Source: Photobacterium phosphoreum | Lineage (GTDB): Bacteria > Pseudomonadota > Gammaproteobacteria > Enterobacterales > Vibrionaceae | Reading direction: 5' to 3' | DNA: 64,000 nt | Assembly: GCF_002954725.1 (NCBI RefSeq) | Contig: NZ_MSCQ01000002.1 | Coordinates: 1,062,785 to 1,126,784, forward strand | Part shown: positions 27,056 through 35,526 of the stretch, in pieces | How positions within the stretch are numbered: the first letter of the stretch is position 1 | Layout: each line of letters begins with the position of its first letter | The notes under the pieces: generated by a model | The model's input: only the letters and a program-made list of their open reading frames with translations | Database searches by the model: none | Told to the model about the DNA's origin: nothing | Made by a program: the position numbers and the translations under genes

Positions 27056-27694
27056 ATGGATTTAACTGATATTCGTCGAGAATATACCAAAGGTGGTTTG
27101 CGTCGCGATGATTTACCGAAAGAGCCTCTAGCGTTATTTAATAAATGGTTACAACAAGCCGTTGATGCAAACTTACCGGATCCGACTGCGATGACCGTTG
27201 CAACGGTTAATGCCGATGGCCAACCTTTTCAACGAATTGTTTTATTAAAAGATGTTAATAATGACGGTTTCATTTTTTATACTAATTTAGGTAGCCGTAA
27301 AGCAGAACAATTACAGATAAATAATAAAATAAGCTTACATTTTCCATGGCATATTCTTGAACGACAAGTGCATGTTACCGGTCATGTTGAGCAACTCTCA
27401 ACGCTTGAGGTAATGAAGTATTTTTCAAGTCGGCCAAAGGAAAGTCAAATAGCGGCTTGGGCGAGCAAACAAAGTTCGCGCCTTTCTGCTCGTCAGGCTC
27501 TTGAAGGGAAATTTTTTGAATTAAAGCAGAAGTTTTCTGCGGGTGAAGTGCCTCTTCCTAGTTTCTGGGGAGGGTATCGAGTCAAATTTGATTCAATTGA
27601 ATTTTGGCAGGGTGGCAAACATCGCTTACATGATCGTTTTATTTATTTACGTAATGATAACAATGATTGGGATATTGAGCGTTTAGCACCATAG
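27056..27694 (+). CDS. pdxH: Pyridoxamine 5'-phosphate oxidase
   Basis: A 212-residue FMN-dependent oxidase converting pyridoxine or pyridoxamine 5'-phosphate to pyridoxal 5'-phosphate, the last step of vitamin B6 salvage. Family motifs are complete: REYTKGGL near the start, FQRIVLLKD for FMN binding, [27 protein letters not shown] and the C-terminal [16 protein letters not shown] precedes the ATG. Single-gene unit ending at a terminator. Confidence 0.97.
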   Translation: MDLTDIRREYTKGGLRRDDLPKEPLALFNKWLQQAVDANLPDPTAMTVATVNADGQPFQRIVLLKDVNNDGFIFYTNLGSRKAEQLQINNKISLHFPWHILERQVHVTGHVEQLSTLEVMKYFSSRPKESQIAAWASKQSSRLSARQALEGKFFELKQKFSAGEVPLPSFWGGYRVKFDSIEFWQGGKHRLHDRFIYLRNDNNDWDIERLAP

Positions 27695-27704
27695 TAAATT
27701 AATC

Positions 27705-27734
27705 AGCAGAGTAATCACGACTCTGCTAATTTTA
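27705..27734 (+). terminator. Terminator of pdxH
   Basis: 8-bp stem AGCAGAGT/ACTCTGCT (27705-27712 with 27720-27727) followed by AATTTTAG; it also reaches the end of the convergent regulator gene. Confidence 0.75.
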
Positions 27735-27735
27735 G

Positions 27736-28440
27736 TTAGTATTCTGTTAATATGATCGATTGTTGGGTTTTCAACATACTTTCGGGAATATGAGAACCAA
27801 AACCAGCATCAAGGGCTAATTCAATCAATTCACCTTTTGAATTAGCATTAAATTTTTCTCTTAATCGAACCACATAATTCTCAACAGTTTTCACAGCGAG
27901 CTGTAATGTTTTGGATATGTATTGTGGTTTTTTACCATAAAGCAGTAGAAACAATACTTCTGATTCTCGAGTATTAAGAAAAATATTTATTTGTTGATTA
28001 AAAGTGTTTTTCTCGTGGTATTGGGTTGTGTTACTACGACAGATCCAATGTCCTATTTCAAGTAAAGACGTATGCTTTAACTCGACGCCTGAAAAAATAA
28101 CACCAATAACGTTGTTGTTATTATCTCTCCATGCTGTTTTGGTAAACAAATGTGCTCGCCAATATCCATCGGCATAGGGATGAATATCAAGTATGCGTAA
28201 TTGTTTTTCAGATTGGATCACTTGTAAGTCTTGCTGTTGAAATAGATGAGCGTATTTAGGGTTTAAATGGGGTATATCAAAATCGGTTAAGCCAATACAG
28301 TCGAGAGGATTATTAAAACCAATGATTCTCGAATATTCATCATTTACATAAACAAAAACTGAATTTATATCTTTACAACCCCAACAACCAGGTAATTGGT
28401 TTAATATTTCGAATGAGGGGTAATTACCATTATTGTTCAT
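27736..28440 (-). CDS. PAS-LuxR transcriptional regulator
   Basis: A 234-residue protein with an N-terminal PAS domain (about 10-125, opening with GCWGCKDINSVFVYVNDEYSRIIGF) and a C-terminal LuxR/GerE helix-turn-helix (about 155-215, LNTRESEVLFLLLYGKKPQYISKTL and VKTVENYVVRLREKFNANS). There is no receiver domain, so it is a one-component sensor rather than a response regulator, and it lacks the autoinducer-binding domain. Convergent with pdxH. Ligand and targets are unknown; PAS-LuxR proteins of this size are common and poorly studied in Vibrionaceae. Confidence 0.87.
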   Translation of the reverse strand: MNNNGNYPSFEILNQLPGCWGCKDINSVFVYVNDEYSRIIGFNNPLDCIGLTDFDIPHLNPKYAHLFQQQDLQVIQSEKQLRILDIHPYADGYWRAHLFTKTAWRDNNNNVIGVIFSGVELKHTSLLEIGHWICRSNTTQYHEKNTFNQQINIFLNTRESEVLFLLLYGKKPQYISKTLQLAVKTVENYVVRLREKFNANSKGELIELALDAGFGSHIPESMLKTQQSIILTEY

Positions 28441-28559
28441 TTTTTATTAGCTTTATATTCTTTATTAATTATGATCTTTGTTAATTGTAATGAGTTTATT
28501 ACAGTGGGTAAATATGTATATCCTGTAATGCTCGTTTTATAAGCAAAAATATATTGAAT

Positions 28560-28737
28560 AAAAAAAAGCCGACCATAAAGATCGGCAAAAACAAGACGTT
28601 GACTCTTTAGAGTATAATCCTGTACTACGTGTAGAAGAGGTAATCAATAAGTGTTGTTATTTGATAATAAATATTACAACTCTTATCGATTTTATCCTTG
28701 CGGATAATTATTAACATTTACCACTGTGTGGTGAAAT
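28560..28737 (-). ncRNA. Candidate small RNA
   Basis: On the minus strand a promoter-like TTACTG (28766-28771), 16-bp spacer and TATAGT (28744-28749) predict a start near 28737. The following about 175 nt contain hairpins ACCAC/GTGGT, TTATCC/GGATAA and ACTCT/AGAGT and end in a GC-rich hairpin (28568-28574 with 28580-28586) with a long T run. No coding sequence longer than a few codons is present. The alternative is a long 3' untranslated region of the YhbP-family gene upstream. Confidence 0.42.
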
Positions 28738-28839
28738 ATTAATACTATAACTATATCTAAGCCGCCAGTAACAAAATAGGGGGGAAATCACCCATTGACA
28801 TATTTGGTTTTTATTGTTAATTGGGCATGCCTGTATGCT

Positions 28840-29262
28840 TTATTGGTGCCAAAAAAGTTTTTTTCCAAACGTTAAACTATTGTCTGTCATTTTTATCATG
28901 GTTAGTTTTATCCTCCAAATTGGGGCTGAAATGAATTTAGCTTCTGGAAATGTAGTGTAATAAAGTGTATTTGCTCTCTCTGCAGCTTTATCCCTAAGTT
29001 TTTCGATATCGCCTTTAAATTGAATGCCTTTTATATCTATTATGTTTTGGGGTTGGGGAGCGATAGTGCCTACAATATTATTATTTAGCATCATGAGTTG
29101 GCTGTGATGACTACTGTCACTTGTCATAATAAATAAGGACATTTGTTTTTGGTCAAAAACATAATAACAACTAGCACACCATAAATCGGAATGAGTATTA
29201 GCACATAATGTTAATAAGTGATTGTTTTTTAAAAAAGCACTTATATGTTTAGTTTCATTCAA
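28840..29262 (-). CDS. yhbP: YhbP-family (UPF0306) flavin-fold protein
   Basis: A protein of about 140 residues with the split-barrel fold of pyridoxamine-phosphate-oxidase-like proteins; Escherichia coli YhbP is 147. Recognised stretches: DLWCASCYYVFDQKQMSLFIMT, HSQLM, IKGIQFKGDI, FPEAKFISAPIWRIKL and the C-terminal DNSLTFGKK. The frame has no ATG at a sensible place. A TTG at 29262 has GAAGG six bases ahead and begins exactly at the family start (LNETKHISAFL); an upstream TTG at 29355 would add 31 atypical residues. Function is unknown; a flavin- or B6-related activity is only suggested by fold. Confidence 0.8.
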   Translation of the reverse strand: MNETKHISAFLKNNHLLTLCANTHSDLWCASCYYVFDQKQMSLFIMTSDSSHHSQLMMLNNNIVGTIAPQPQNIIDIKGIQFKGDIEKLRDKAAERANTLYYTTFPEAKFISAPIWRIKLTMIKMTDNSLTFGKKLFWHQ

Positions 29263-29384
29263 GAGATGCCTTCGATCATTAAGTAAATCCTCAGAGTAGC
29301 ATAAAGCGATCAGGTACGATTTAATAGTCTTAGTACAAATGAAGGGAATCAACAATTTTTATCATTGATGATGTGATACCGATA

Positions 29385-29586
29385 AGGGCTGGAACGATGA
29401 TCAAGAAAATCTGCAATCATTTATAAATTCCTGATGTTTTTTGTAACTATTTGTTTAATAATGTATTTATTTTTCAGTTGTTAGGTTGGAGGATGGTTGA
29501 GTTTTAGCTTAATAAGCAATTAGTTGTTATAGCTGTAATTGATTTCACATTAACCGTAACCAATTCTAACTTGATCATCGTTCCGT
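29385..29586. promoter_or_regulatory. Inverted pair of RctB-like sites away from ori2
   Basis: Two ATGATCA sites lie in a 343-bp non-coding gap: plus strand at 29397-29403 and minus strand at 29572-29578. Both carry the same 15-mer GGAACGATGATCAAG, one on each strand, about 170 bp apart. The first extends left to AGGGCTGGAA and matches the origin site at 18265-18283 at 18 of 19 positions. Vibrio cholerae has RctB sites on chromosome II outside the origin that affect initiation frequency, so a titration or handcuffing role is plausible. Confidence 0.7.
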
Positions 29587-29698
29587 GGTGAGCATGTGCT
29601 CGATTTCTTAAAAATAAGACAATAAATAATTAATGAAACAATAAAATCATAAGTAATAAAATTATTATTTACGAAGCAATATTGATATAGGCTAGGTT

Positions 29699-30118
29699 AT
29701 GTTAATTATTATACGTAATTTTTTATTTTTATTTTTATTTTTATCAATTAGTTATAAATCTTTTTCTTCTGAAGTTTTATTAACTAAAACCGTTACAAAT
29801 ATAACGCAAGCCACTGAGGCATCGACATCAATTGAAGCTGTGCCTGGTGATGTGATTGAATATAATCTGTATGTATTAAATGATACTAAGAATGTTATTT
29901 CAAATATTCAGATATCGGCTTCTGTACCTCAGTTTACAGTATCAGCGATGGTTATTGATTGTAATACAAGTTCTTTACCATCAGCATTAAGCTGTCAGGT
30001 TATGACGCCAGATGGTATTAATCGCTCAGGGTATCAAGGCTTGGTTACTTGGAAATTATTGGGCAATCTTAATGTGGGGGAAATAGCGAAAGTAAGCTAC
30101 CAAGTTATCATTAAATAA
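29699..30118 (+). CDS. Small secreted DUF11-like protein
   Basis: A 139-residue protein with a clear signal peptide (hydrophobic FLFLFLFLSIS, cleavage near SFSSE) and a single beta-sandwich domain resembling DUF11/conserved-repeat modules: VPGDVIEYNLYVLNDTKNVISNIQISASVP followed by a short Cys-containing segment and NVGEIAKVSYQVIIK. Such domains usually occur as repeats in large surface proteins; here one copy stands alone. The region upstream holds the RctB-like pair. No enzyme motif. Function unknown. Confidence 0.7.
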   Translation: MLIIIRNFLFLFLFLSISYKSFSSEVLLTKTVTNITQATEASTSIEAVPGDVIEYNLYVLNDTKNVISNIQISASVPQFTVSAMVIDCNTSSLPSALSCQVMTPDGINRSGYQGLVTWKLLGNLNVGEIAKVSYQVIIK

Positions 30119-30172
30119 AAGTAATTTTTGATGGGTAGTCAACGTGGGTATATAAAGGAAAGGAGCTGTTAT

Positions 30173-30211
30173 ATGAGACCAACATTAGTAAATAATCTAT
30201 TTTCCAACTGA
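30173..30211 (+). CDS. 12-codon mini-ORF with a strong ribosome site
   Basis: ATG preceded by AAAGGAG at 7 bp spacing, one of the best ribosome sites in the window, opens a frame encoding only MRPTLVNNLFSN before a TGA. It lies 55 bp after the DUF11-like gene and before a strong terminator. It may be a real micropeptide, or the start of a gene whose remainder has been lost. Confidence 0.35.
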   Translation: MRPTLVNNLFSN

Positions 30212-30255
30212 ATATTCCTCGTTTTAATGTTTAGTATCACAACGGTTAGTATCAT

Positions 30256-30304
30256 CTAATTGAGCAATTGTTTTTATTCTTCATAAAAATAATTGCTCAA
30301 TTAG
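30256..30304. terminator. Long bidirectional terminator
   Basis: Perfect 14-bp inverted repeat CTAATTGAGCAATT/AATTGCTCAATTAG (30256-30269 with 30291-30304); the loop contains a further TTTTTAT/ATAAAAA pairing. It separates the secreted-protein unit from the convergent gene at 30316. Confidence 0.8.
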
Positions 30305-30315
30305 GGAGCTATGCA

Positions 30316-30774
30316 TCAGCTGTTTTTATTAATAAATTGCATCAATATCTGAATGCTTTCAGGTGAGCCGGCTTGTTCTGCTAGCAAGAAATCATAAATA
30401 GTATTTTCATGATCGGCTACGAGTGTAAATAAAGCATGGTGTTGTTGCGCATTATCGGCTTGTTGTTGATAACGCTGTTGATAAGGAGCGACCCAAGTCA
30501 CCATGGTATCAATTAATGTTGACCATGGTAGGTGAAGCCATTTATTTGCATCGCTTATGCCTTTTTGTGCCATATCCACATTATAATCAAGACATTCAAT
30601 TCCTAAGGGTAGCAAGGCTGCTTTTAGTTTTTTTGTGGTTATTATTTCAATATCAAGTAAGGCTTGCAATTTGTTGTTATGGCTATGGTCACTATACTGT
30701 TCAACAAAGGTTGTAAAAAAACTGATGCCATAGAGCTCACCTAAATAAGCGTCGTACAAATGATTGAGTGTCAT
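30316..30774 (-). CDS. Small all-helical protein, ferritin-like, unknown function
   Basis: A 152-residue, apparently all-helical soluble protein beginning MTLNHLYDAYLGELYGISFFTTFVEQY. The spacing of E, H and D residues (GELYG, LLDIEIITTKKL, DHENTIYDFLLAEQ) recalls a ferritin-like four-helix bundle, but a complete EXXH di-iron pair is not evident. An in-frame TTG four codons upstream is less likely than this ATG, which has GGA seven bases ahead. It is divergent from the CatB-like gene. No function assigned. Confidence 0.7.
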   Translation of the reverse strand: MTLNHLYDAYLGELYGISFFTTFVEQYSDHSHNNKLQALLDIEIITTKKLKAALLPLGIECLDYNVDMAQKGISDANKWLHLPWSTLIDTMVTWVAPYQQRYQQQADNAQQHHALFTLVADHENTIYDFLLAEQAGSPESIQILMQFINKNS

Positions 30775-30851
30775 AGTGGGATCCAAGGTAATTTATATTT
30801 AGGTATAATATGCCGTTTTGTTTTAAATGTTGAGTATAAAGGAGAATAATA

Positions 30852-31529
30852 ATGGCGTTGAGCATTTTTCCATCTTGGATAGGTGGCTATGAAATTAAAC
30901 AACACATCACTAATCCTAATATAGACGTTGGCGATTACAGTTATTATTCAGGTTATTACCACCAACATCATTTTGAAGATCAATGTGTTCATTATTTATT
31001 GGGTGACAAAGTCAGTAACGAGGCTTGGCAGTCGGGGATTTTTGGAGAAGTTGATAAGCTTATTATTGGTCGATTTTGTTCAATTGCCAGTGGTGTAGTG
31101 ATTATGATGGCAGGAAATCAAGGTCATCGACATGATTGGATATCATCATTTCCGTTTGATTTTACAGAGTTTGGTGACGGTGTGAAAAGTGGTTTTGAAC
31201 GTGCAGGAAATACCGTTATTGGCAATGATGTTTGGCTTGGCGCTGAATGTGTGATTATGCCAGGGGTTAAGGTCGGCGATGGTGCTGTGATTGGTACTCG
31301 TGCAGTGGTTACTAAAGACGTTGAACCGTATGCGGTTGTTGTTGGAAATCCTGGTCGATGTGTGAAAAAGCGGTTTCCTCCACAACATGTTAAACAATTA
31401 CTAGAAATGAAGTGGTGGGATTGGCCATTACCACAATTAAAAGCAGCAATGACGATTATGTGTAGTGCCGATATTGATAGCCTTTATGGTTATTATCAAA
31501 CAATGGATAGCCCATCAGTCGATGAATAA
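30852..31529 (+). CDS. CatB/Vat-type hexapeptide O-acetyltransferase
   Basis: A 225-residue left-handed beta-helix acetyltransferase of the xenobiotic acetyltransferase (type B chloramphenicol/streptogramin) group. It shows NPNIDVGDYSYYSGYY at the N-terminus, hexapeptide repeats (LIIGRFCSIASGVVIMMAGN, NDVWLGAECVIMPGVKVGDGAVIGTRAVVTKDV) and the catalytic His region GHRHDW, with PYAVVVGNPGR before the C-terminal helix. GGAG precedes the ATG. Chromosomal homologues are common in Vibrionaceae; whether this one acetylates a drug or a natural substrate cannot be told. Confidence 0.9.
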   Translation: MALSIFPSWIGGYEIKQHITNPNIDVGDYSYYSGYYHQHHFEDQCVHYLLGDKVSNEAWQSGIFGEVDKLIIGRFCSIASGVVIMMAGNQGHRHDWISSFPFDFTEFGDGVKSGFERAGNTVIGNDVWLGAECVIMPGVKVGDGAVIGTRAVVTKDVEPYAVVVGNPGRCVKKRFPPQHVKQLLEMKWWDWPLPQLKAAMTIMCSADIDSLYGYYQTMDSPSVDE

Positions 31530-32016
31530 GTCATCTTTTTTGTAAAATAAGTGAATTTATTCGTGAGCAGTAATGTTTTCTTACCATTTAGTATTCGCTG
31601 CAAGAATGCATAACTGATAATATTATTTATATTGTGTCTATTATTTTTATCAATTGATATTTAAGCACTAAATACGGTGCGTTTTTGAACGTTTGGGTTA
31701 AAAAGTCACAAATTATTACTCGTAATAACTTAATATTTGAAAATTTCACACATTATATTCAACTTAATTTGATTAAATGGTGCGGATTTATGCGAATTAA
31801 ATCAATTTTTAGTCTTTAAATTGATCTAAACCAGTAAATTTTAAATTTTTAAGTGGTTTTTGAAACAAAAGTTGAGACATTAAAAAAAAATTGAGTAATA
31901 TGACTGATACGTACTTATTGAGTTGAATGATTATTACGCATTGAACTGAGTAAATACGAAACTGGATTTTATTAATAAATTCGAAATTCGCCCTTAAAAA
32001 TTCTGATGAGATAACC
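31530..32016. other. Intergenic region before acetate kinase
   Basis: AT-rich 487-bp gap holding the acetate kinase promoter. A minus-strand open frame runs from inside the kinase gene into this gap, but it lacks any family sequence. No RNA, repeat or clear operator was identified. Confidence 0.5.
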
Positions 32017-33216
32017 ATGAGCAATTCTTTAGTTCTCGTAATCAATTCTGGTAGTTCTTCACTTAAATTTGCGTTGATTGATACTGTAACCGGTGAAGCT
32101 ACGTTAAGTGGCCTTGGTGAGTGTTTTAATCTCCCTGAAGCAGTTGTTAGCTGGAAAGTTAATGGTGAAAAGCATGAGTTCAAACTCAATGGCCTAGAAG
32201 GTCATCATCAACAAGCCATTGATCGTATTGTTGCATTAGTTGATGAGCTTGGTATGAAAGACGATATCGTGACGATTGGTCACCGTGTTGTACATGGCGG
32301 GACTAAGTTTAGCACTACAGTTCACGTTGATGAGCAAGTCATGGCTGATATTGAAGCGTTGAGCGATTTAGCTCCGCTACATAATCCAGCACACGTATTG
32401 GGTATGCGTGCCGCCGCAAAAGCTTTCCCTTCTTTGTCACAGTTTGCTGTTTTTGATACGGCATTTCACCAAACAATGCCTGAAAAAGCATATACTTATG
32501 CGATTTCTAAAGAAGTTTGTCAGCAATATAATATTCGTCGTTACGGCGCACACGGCACTAGCCATTATTATGTTACTCGTGAAGCGGCAAAAAGAATTAA
32601 TAAACCTGTTGAAGCATCAAGCTTTATCTCAGTTCACCTTGGTAATGGCGCATCTGTATGCGTGGTTAAAAATGGTGAAAGTATTGATACTTCAATGGGT
32701 TTTACCCCTCTTGCTGGTCTAATGATGGGAACACGTTGTGGTGATATCGATCCAAGTATTCTTGAATATTTATTGAAGAAAGGCTGGACACCCGAACGTT
32801 TACATAAAGAGCTTGTAAGTAACTCTGGTTTCTTAGGTGTTTCAGGCTTGACCAGTGATTGTCGAGGAATTATTGAAGCAATGGAAGCGGGTAATCATGA
32901 CGCGAAGCTAGCGTTTGAAGTGTTTACTTACCGTGCTGCAAAATATATTGCTTCATACATGGTCGCTTTAGATGAATTAGACGGTATCATTTTCACCGGT
33001 GGTATTGGTGAGAACTCATTACCTGTACGTCGTGAAATTATGCGTCTATTGAAAATTTTTGGTTACCGTGAAGATATTGCGGCTAATGAAGCGGCTCGTT
33101 TTGGCGCTGAAGGCGTTATTAGCCAACCAAATACGCCATTAGCGATAGTGATCCCAACCAACGAAGAATTTGTTATTGCTCAGCAATCATTGGCACTACT
33201 GAACGCTGAGGCGTAA
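32017..33216 (+). CDS. ackA: Acetate kinase
   Basis: A 399-residue cytosolic acetate/sugar kinase family (ASKHA) enzyme interconverting acetate + ATP and acetyl phosphate + ADP. Signatures are complete: LVINSGSSSLKFALID at the N-terminus, VGHR-type TIGHRVVHGG, HNPAHVLGMRAA, FDTAFHQTMP, the RRYGAHGTSHYYV loop, HLGNGASVCVVKNG and FTGGIGENS. No pta lies next to it, unlike the usual ackA-pta pair; Vibrio species carry a second acetate kinase on chromosome II and this looks like that copy. A terminator follows. Confidence 0.97.
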   Translation: MSNSLVLVINSGSSSLKFALIDTVTGEATLSGLGECFNLPEAVVSWKVNGEKHEFKLNGLEGHHQQAIDRIVALVDELGMKDDIVTIGHRVVHGGTKFSTTVHVDEQVMADIEALSDLAPLHNPAHVLGMRAAAKAFPSLSQFAVFDTAFHQTMPEKAYTYAISKEVCQQYNIRRYGAHGTSHYYVTREAAKRINKPVEASSFISVHLGNGASVCVVKNGESIDTSMGFTPLAGLMMGTRCGDIDPSILEYLLKKGWTPERLHKELVSNSGFLGVSGLTSDCRGIIEAMEAGNHDAKLAFEVFTYRAAKYIASYMVALDELDGIIFTGGIGENSLPVRREIMRLLKIFGYREDIAANEAARFGAEGVISQPNTPLAIVIPTNEEFVIAQQSLALLNAEA

Positions 33217-33292
33217 GATCGTGTCATTATTTTAGCTTAGAGAATGTTGAAGATAACGCTCTGAGATGAAAGACAGAATACAGTGAATAACG

Positions 33293-33326
33293 AAACGGCT
33301 TTGGGCAGATGTCTAAAGCCGTTTTT
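33293..33326 (+). terminator. Terminator of acetate kinase gene
   Basis: Perfect 10-bp stem AAACGGCTTT/AAAGCCGTTT (33293-33302 with 33315-33324), 12-nt loop, T-rich end. Confidence 0.9.
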
Positions 33327-33566
33327 CGTTTTATAGCGTCTGATTAATAGTTTTTCTAGTAATAGCCATGGGTATCAATTGTTGATCTAATAAAGCATCA
33401 CGCTGAATGGTTTTAAATTATTAGCCTGGGTGACGCGATATGATGCTAATGAATCTGGTTAATAATATGTCGGTAATAGAAGAGGATAGGAACGATCAAT
33501 ATCACAAACGTGGTTAGATTACATCATATACAGTAGTAGAATATTTTGTATGGTGGATATTTACTG

Positions 33567-35045
33567 ATGAAACAATCCTCTTCAATGTTAATGAATCATT
33601 TGGATCCTGCGCCGTTATCGATGAGTGCTTGTACAACGATCCTTGTTGGTCATCAAGTGACTGTTGATGGATCCTTTATCATTGCTCGTAATGAAGATCA
33701 TGAAGCGATCAATGCGAAACTGTTTAACTTCCATCTTGCAGAAACACCTCAATTACATGATTTCCATTCTATTGGCGCGATGGGAAATAAATTTACCTAT
33801 CCTGCTGCAAAACAGGCACTGCAATATACTTCAAATTCTGATTTTGATACTAATGGCACCAGTTTTGGTGCTGCTGGATTTAATTCTGCGGGAGTGGGTA
33901 TAACAGCGACTGAAACGATATTTAATAATGCTCAAGTATTAGCAATTGATCCCTATGTAACGGCTACCGGTATCGGTGAAGATGCGATTGTTAATGTTAT
34001 TTTACCACGAGTACATAGCGCGCAAGAAGGGGTAGCTTTACTTGGGCATATTATTGAAACCCAAGGTACAGCTGAAGGTTTCGGAGTCGCATTTGTTGAT
34101 AACGACGGTATTTGGTATTTAGAAACAGGAAGTGGCCATCATTGGATGGCGGCTAAAATACCAGCGGATAAATATTTTGTATCTGCTAATCAAGGACGAT
34201 TAGTTGATTATGTTGCAAATCACCCTGATTTTATGGGATCCGTGGGATTAGTTGAATTTGCTCATAAACATCACTTACCTTCAGCTGAAAATAGTGAGGT
34301 ATTTAATTTCCATCGAGCTTACTCACAAGATGTTGAACATGATAAAACCTATAATTATCCGCGGGTATGGACCTTGCAACATCTGTACACCGATGGTCTT
34401 ACAACACCGATCGATCAAGGTGAATCATTTCCGGTCTATTTAACACCGAAAAATAAGCTCAGTGTGTATGATGTGATGCAAGGTTTACGGAATCATTATC
34501 AAGCCACAGATCATGATCCTTATGCACATTGTAATCCCGCAGATCCTTATCGTCCGATCGCTGTTTTCCGTACTGAGCATTCGCATGTATTACAGCTACG
34601 TCCATATTTGCCAACTGCGATCGGTAAAATTCAATATATTGCTTATGGTATGACAGCGCTTAGCGTTTATTTACCGTTTTATCAAGGAATGACAGCAGTC
34701 CCTGAAGCGTTAACGATTGGTGATAATAATGCTGATAATCATTCTGCTTATTGGAAATTTCGCAAGTTACAAACACTAGCGATGATGGATTGGAATCAAT
34801 TTTCGCCAATAGTACAGCAGGCTTATGATGATTTTGAACAGCAAACAGCGCATAAACAAAAGCAGATGGAAGCTGAATATATGCAGTTGTATATTGCTCA
34901 ACCAGCGCAAGCAGTGGCGCTTATTAATGCCTTTGAGCATGATATCTTAACGTTAGCATTAGCATTGACTGAAGATTTAACGAATGAACTGTTTACTCGG
35001 TTAACGATAAATGTCGATAAGTTATATCACTTTTCAGGTGCATAA
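33567..35045 (+). CDS. C69-family dipeptidase
   Basis: A 492-residue Ntn hydrolase of peptidase family C69 (dipeptidase A/PepD type). The expected nucleophile is the Cys of SACTTILVGHQ near residue 22, exposed after removal of a short propeptide; then follow DGSFIIARNEDHE, GVGITATETI, EDAIVNVILPR, FVDNDGIWYLETGSGHHW and SANQGRL. The ATG at 33567 is preferred over an in-frame TTG seven codons earlier. No signal peptide is evident, suggesting a cytoplasmic enzyme that trims dipeptides. Stand-alone with its own terminator. Confidence 0.92.
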   Translation: MKQSSSMLMNHLDPAPLSMSACTTILVGHQVTVDGSFIIARNEDHEAINAKLFNFHLAETPQLHDFHSIGAMGNKFTYPAAKQALQYTSNSDFDTNGTSFGAAGFNSAGVGITATETIFNNAQVLAIDPYVTATGIGEDAIVNVILPRVHSAQEGVALLGHIIETQGTAEGFGVAFVDNDGIWYLETGSGHHWMAAKIPADKYFVSANQGRLVDYVANHPDFMGSVGLVEFAHKHHLPSAENSEVFNFHRAYSQDVEHDKTYNYPRVWTLQHLYTDGLTTPIDQGESFPVYLTPKNKLSVYDVMQGLRNHYQATDHDPYAHCNPADPYRPIAVFRTEHSHVLQLRPYLPTAIGKIQYIAYGMTALSVYLPFYQGMTAVPEALTIGDNNADNHSAYWKFRKLQTLAMMDWNQFSPIVQQAYDDFEQQTAHKQKQMEAEYMQLYIAQPAQAVALINAFEHDILTLALALTEDLTNELFTRLTINVDKLYHFSGA

Positions 35046-35066
35046 ATATAATTGAAGCATAAATTT

Positions 35067-35092
35067 AAAGGCACTTATTAGTGCCTTTTTTT
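35067..35092 (+). terminator. Terminator of C69 dipeptidase gene
   Basis: 9-bp perfect stem AAAGGCACT/AGTGCCTTT (35067-35075 with 35080-35088), 4-nt loop, T run. Confidence 0.93.
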
Positions 35093-35206
35093 GTTGGAAC
35101 ACTATGATGATGGATGTTTTCGCAAGCTTATAAGTATGATAAAAAATAACATCGTGAAATGTTATAAAAGGCGAGAATGATAGTGTTTCGTTGTAGCCAA
35201 TACGAT

Positions 35207-35248
35207 GGATTCAAAAAAAGACTATTATTGTCGTCTTTTTTTGAATCC
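35207..35248 (-). terminator. Terminator of feoBC
   Basis: Perfect 16-bp inverted repeat (35207-35222 with 35233-35248) built around seven A residues in one arm and seven T residues in the other, 27 bp after the feoC stop. Works in either direction but lies where feoBC needs a terminator. Confidence 0.8.
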
Positions 35249-35274
35249 TGTGAGTGATTAGCGTCCGTGTTTTT

Positions 35275-35526
35275 TTAAATATTCGCAATCGCTATTTGTT
35301 GATCACGCCACCGAAAAATAATCTCTTGTGAGTTAGTCTGACAACCAGTGCAGGTTTGATCACAAGCCTTTGTTGCTTCGCAGCGTTCTATGTTTCCTCT
35401 TTTTATAAGATCATCGAGCAATACGAGTAGCCATTGTGGTTCACTGTTAAATTTTTTGCACAGCAGGGCCAAAGAAATAGTTCTGGCTGCCCGTACTGCA
35501 TTTCTAACCGCAATTAAGGAGGTCAT
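35275..35526 (-). CDS. feoC: FeoC-like regulator of ferrous iron transport
   Basis: An 83-residue winged-helix protein. It has a helix-turn-helix (AARTISLALLCKKFNSEPQWLLVLLDDLIKRG split over residues 12-43) and a C-terminal Cys cluster CEATKACDQTCTGC that fits the iron-sulfur or metal-sensing loop of FeoC. Its ATG shares one base with the FeoB stop (TAATG), indicating translational coupling; the frame is open 19 codons further into feoB but that part has no family match. FeoC is thought to stabilise FeoB or regulate the operon. Confidence 0.87.
   Translation of the reverse strand: MTSLIAVRNAVRAARTISLALLCKKFNSEPQWLLVLLDDLIKRGNIERCEATKACDQTCTGCQTNSQEIIFRWRDQQIAIANI

Noticed and set aside
31809-32189. 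126-codon minus-strand frame overlapping the start of acetate kinase
   Set aside because: About half lies antisense to the highly conserved kinase N-terminus; the rest is low-complexity, with no ribosome site or family match.
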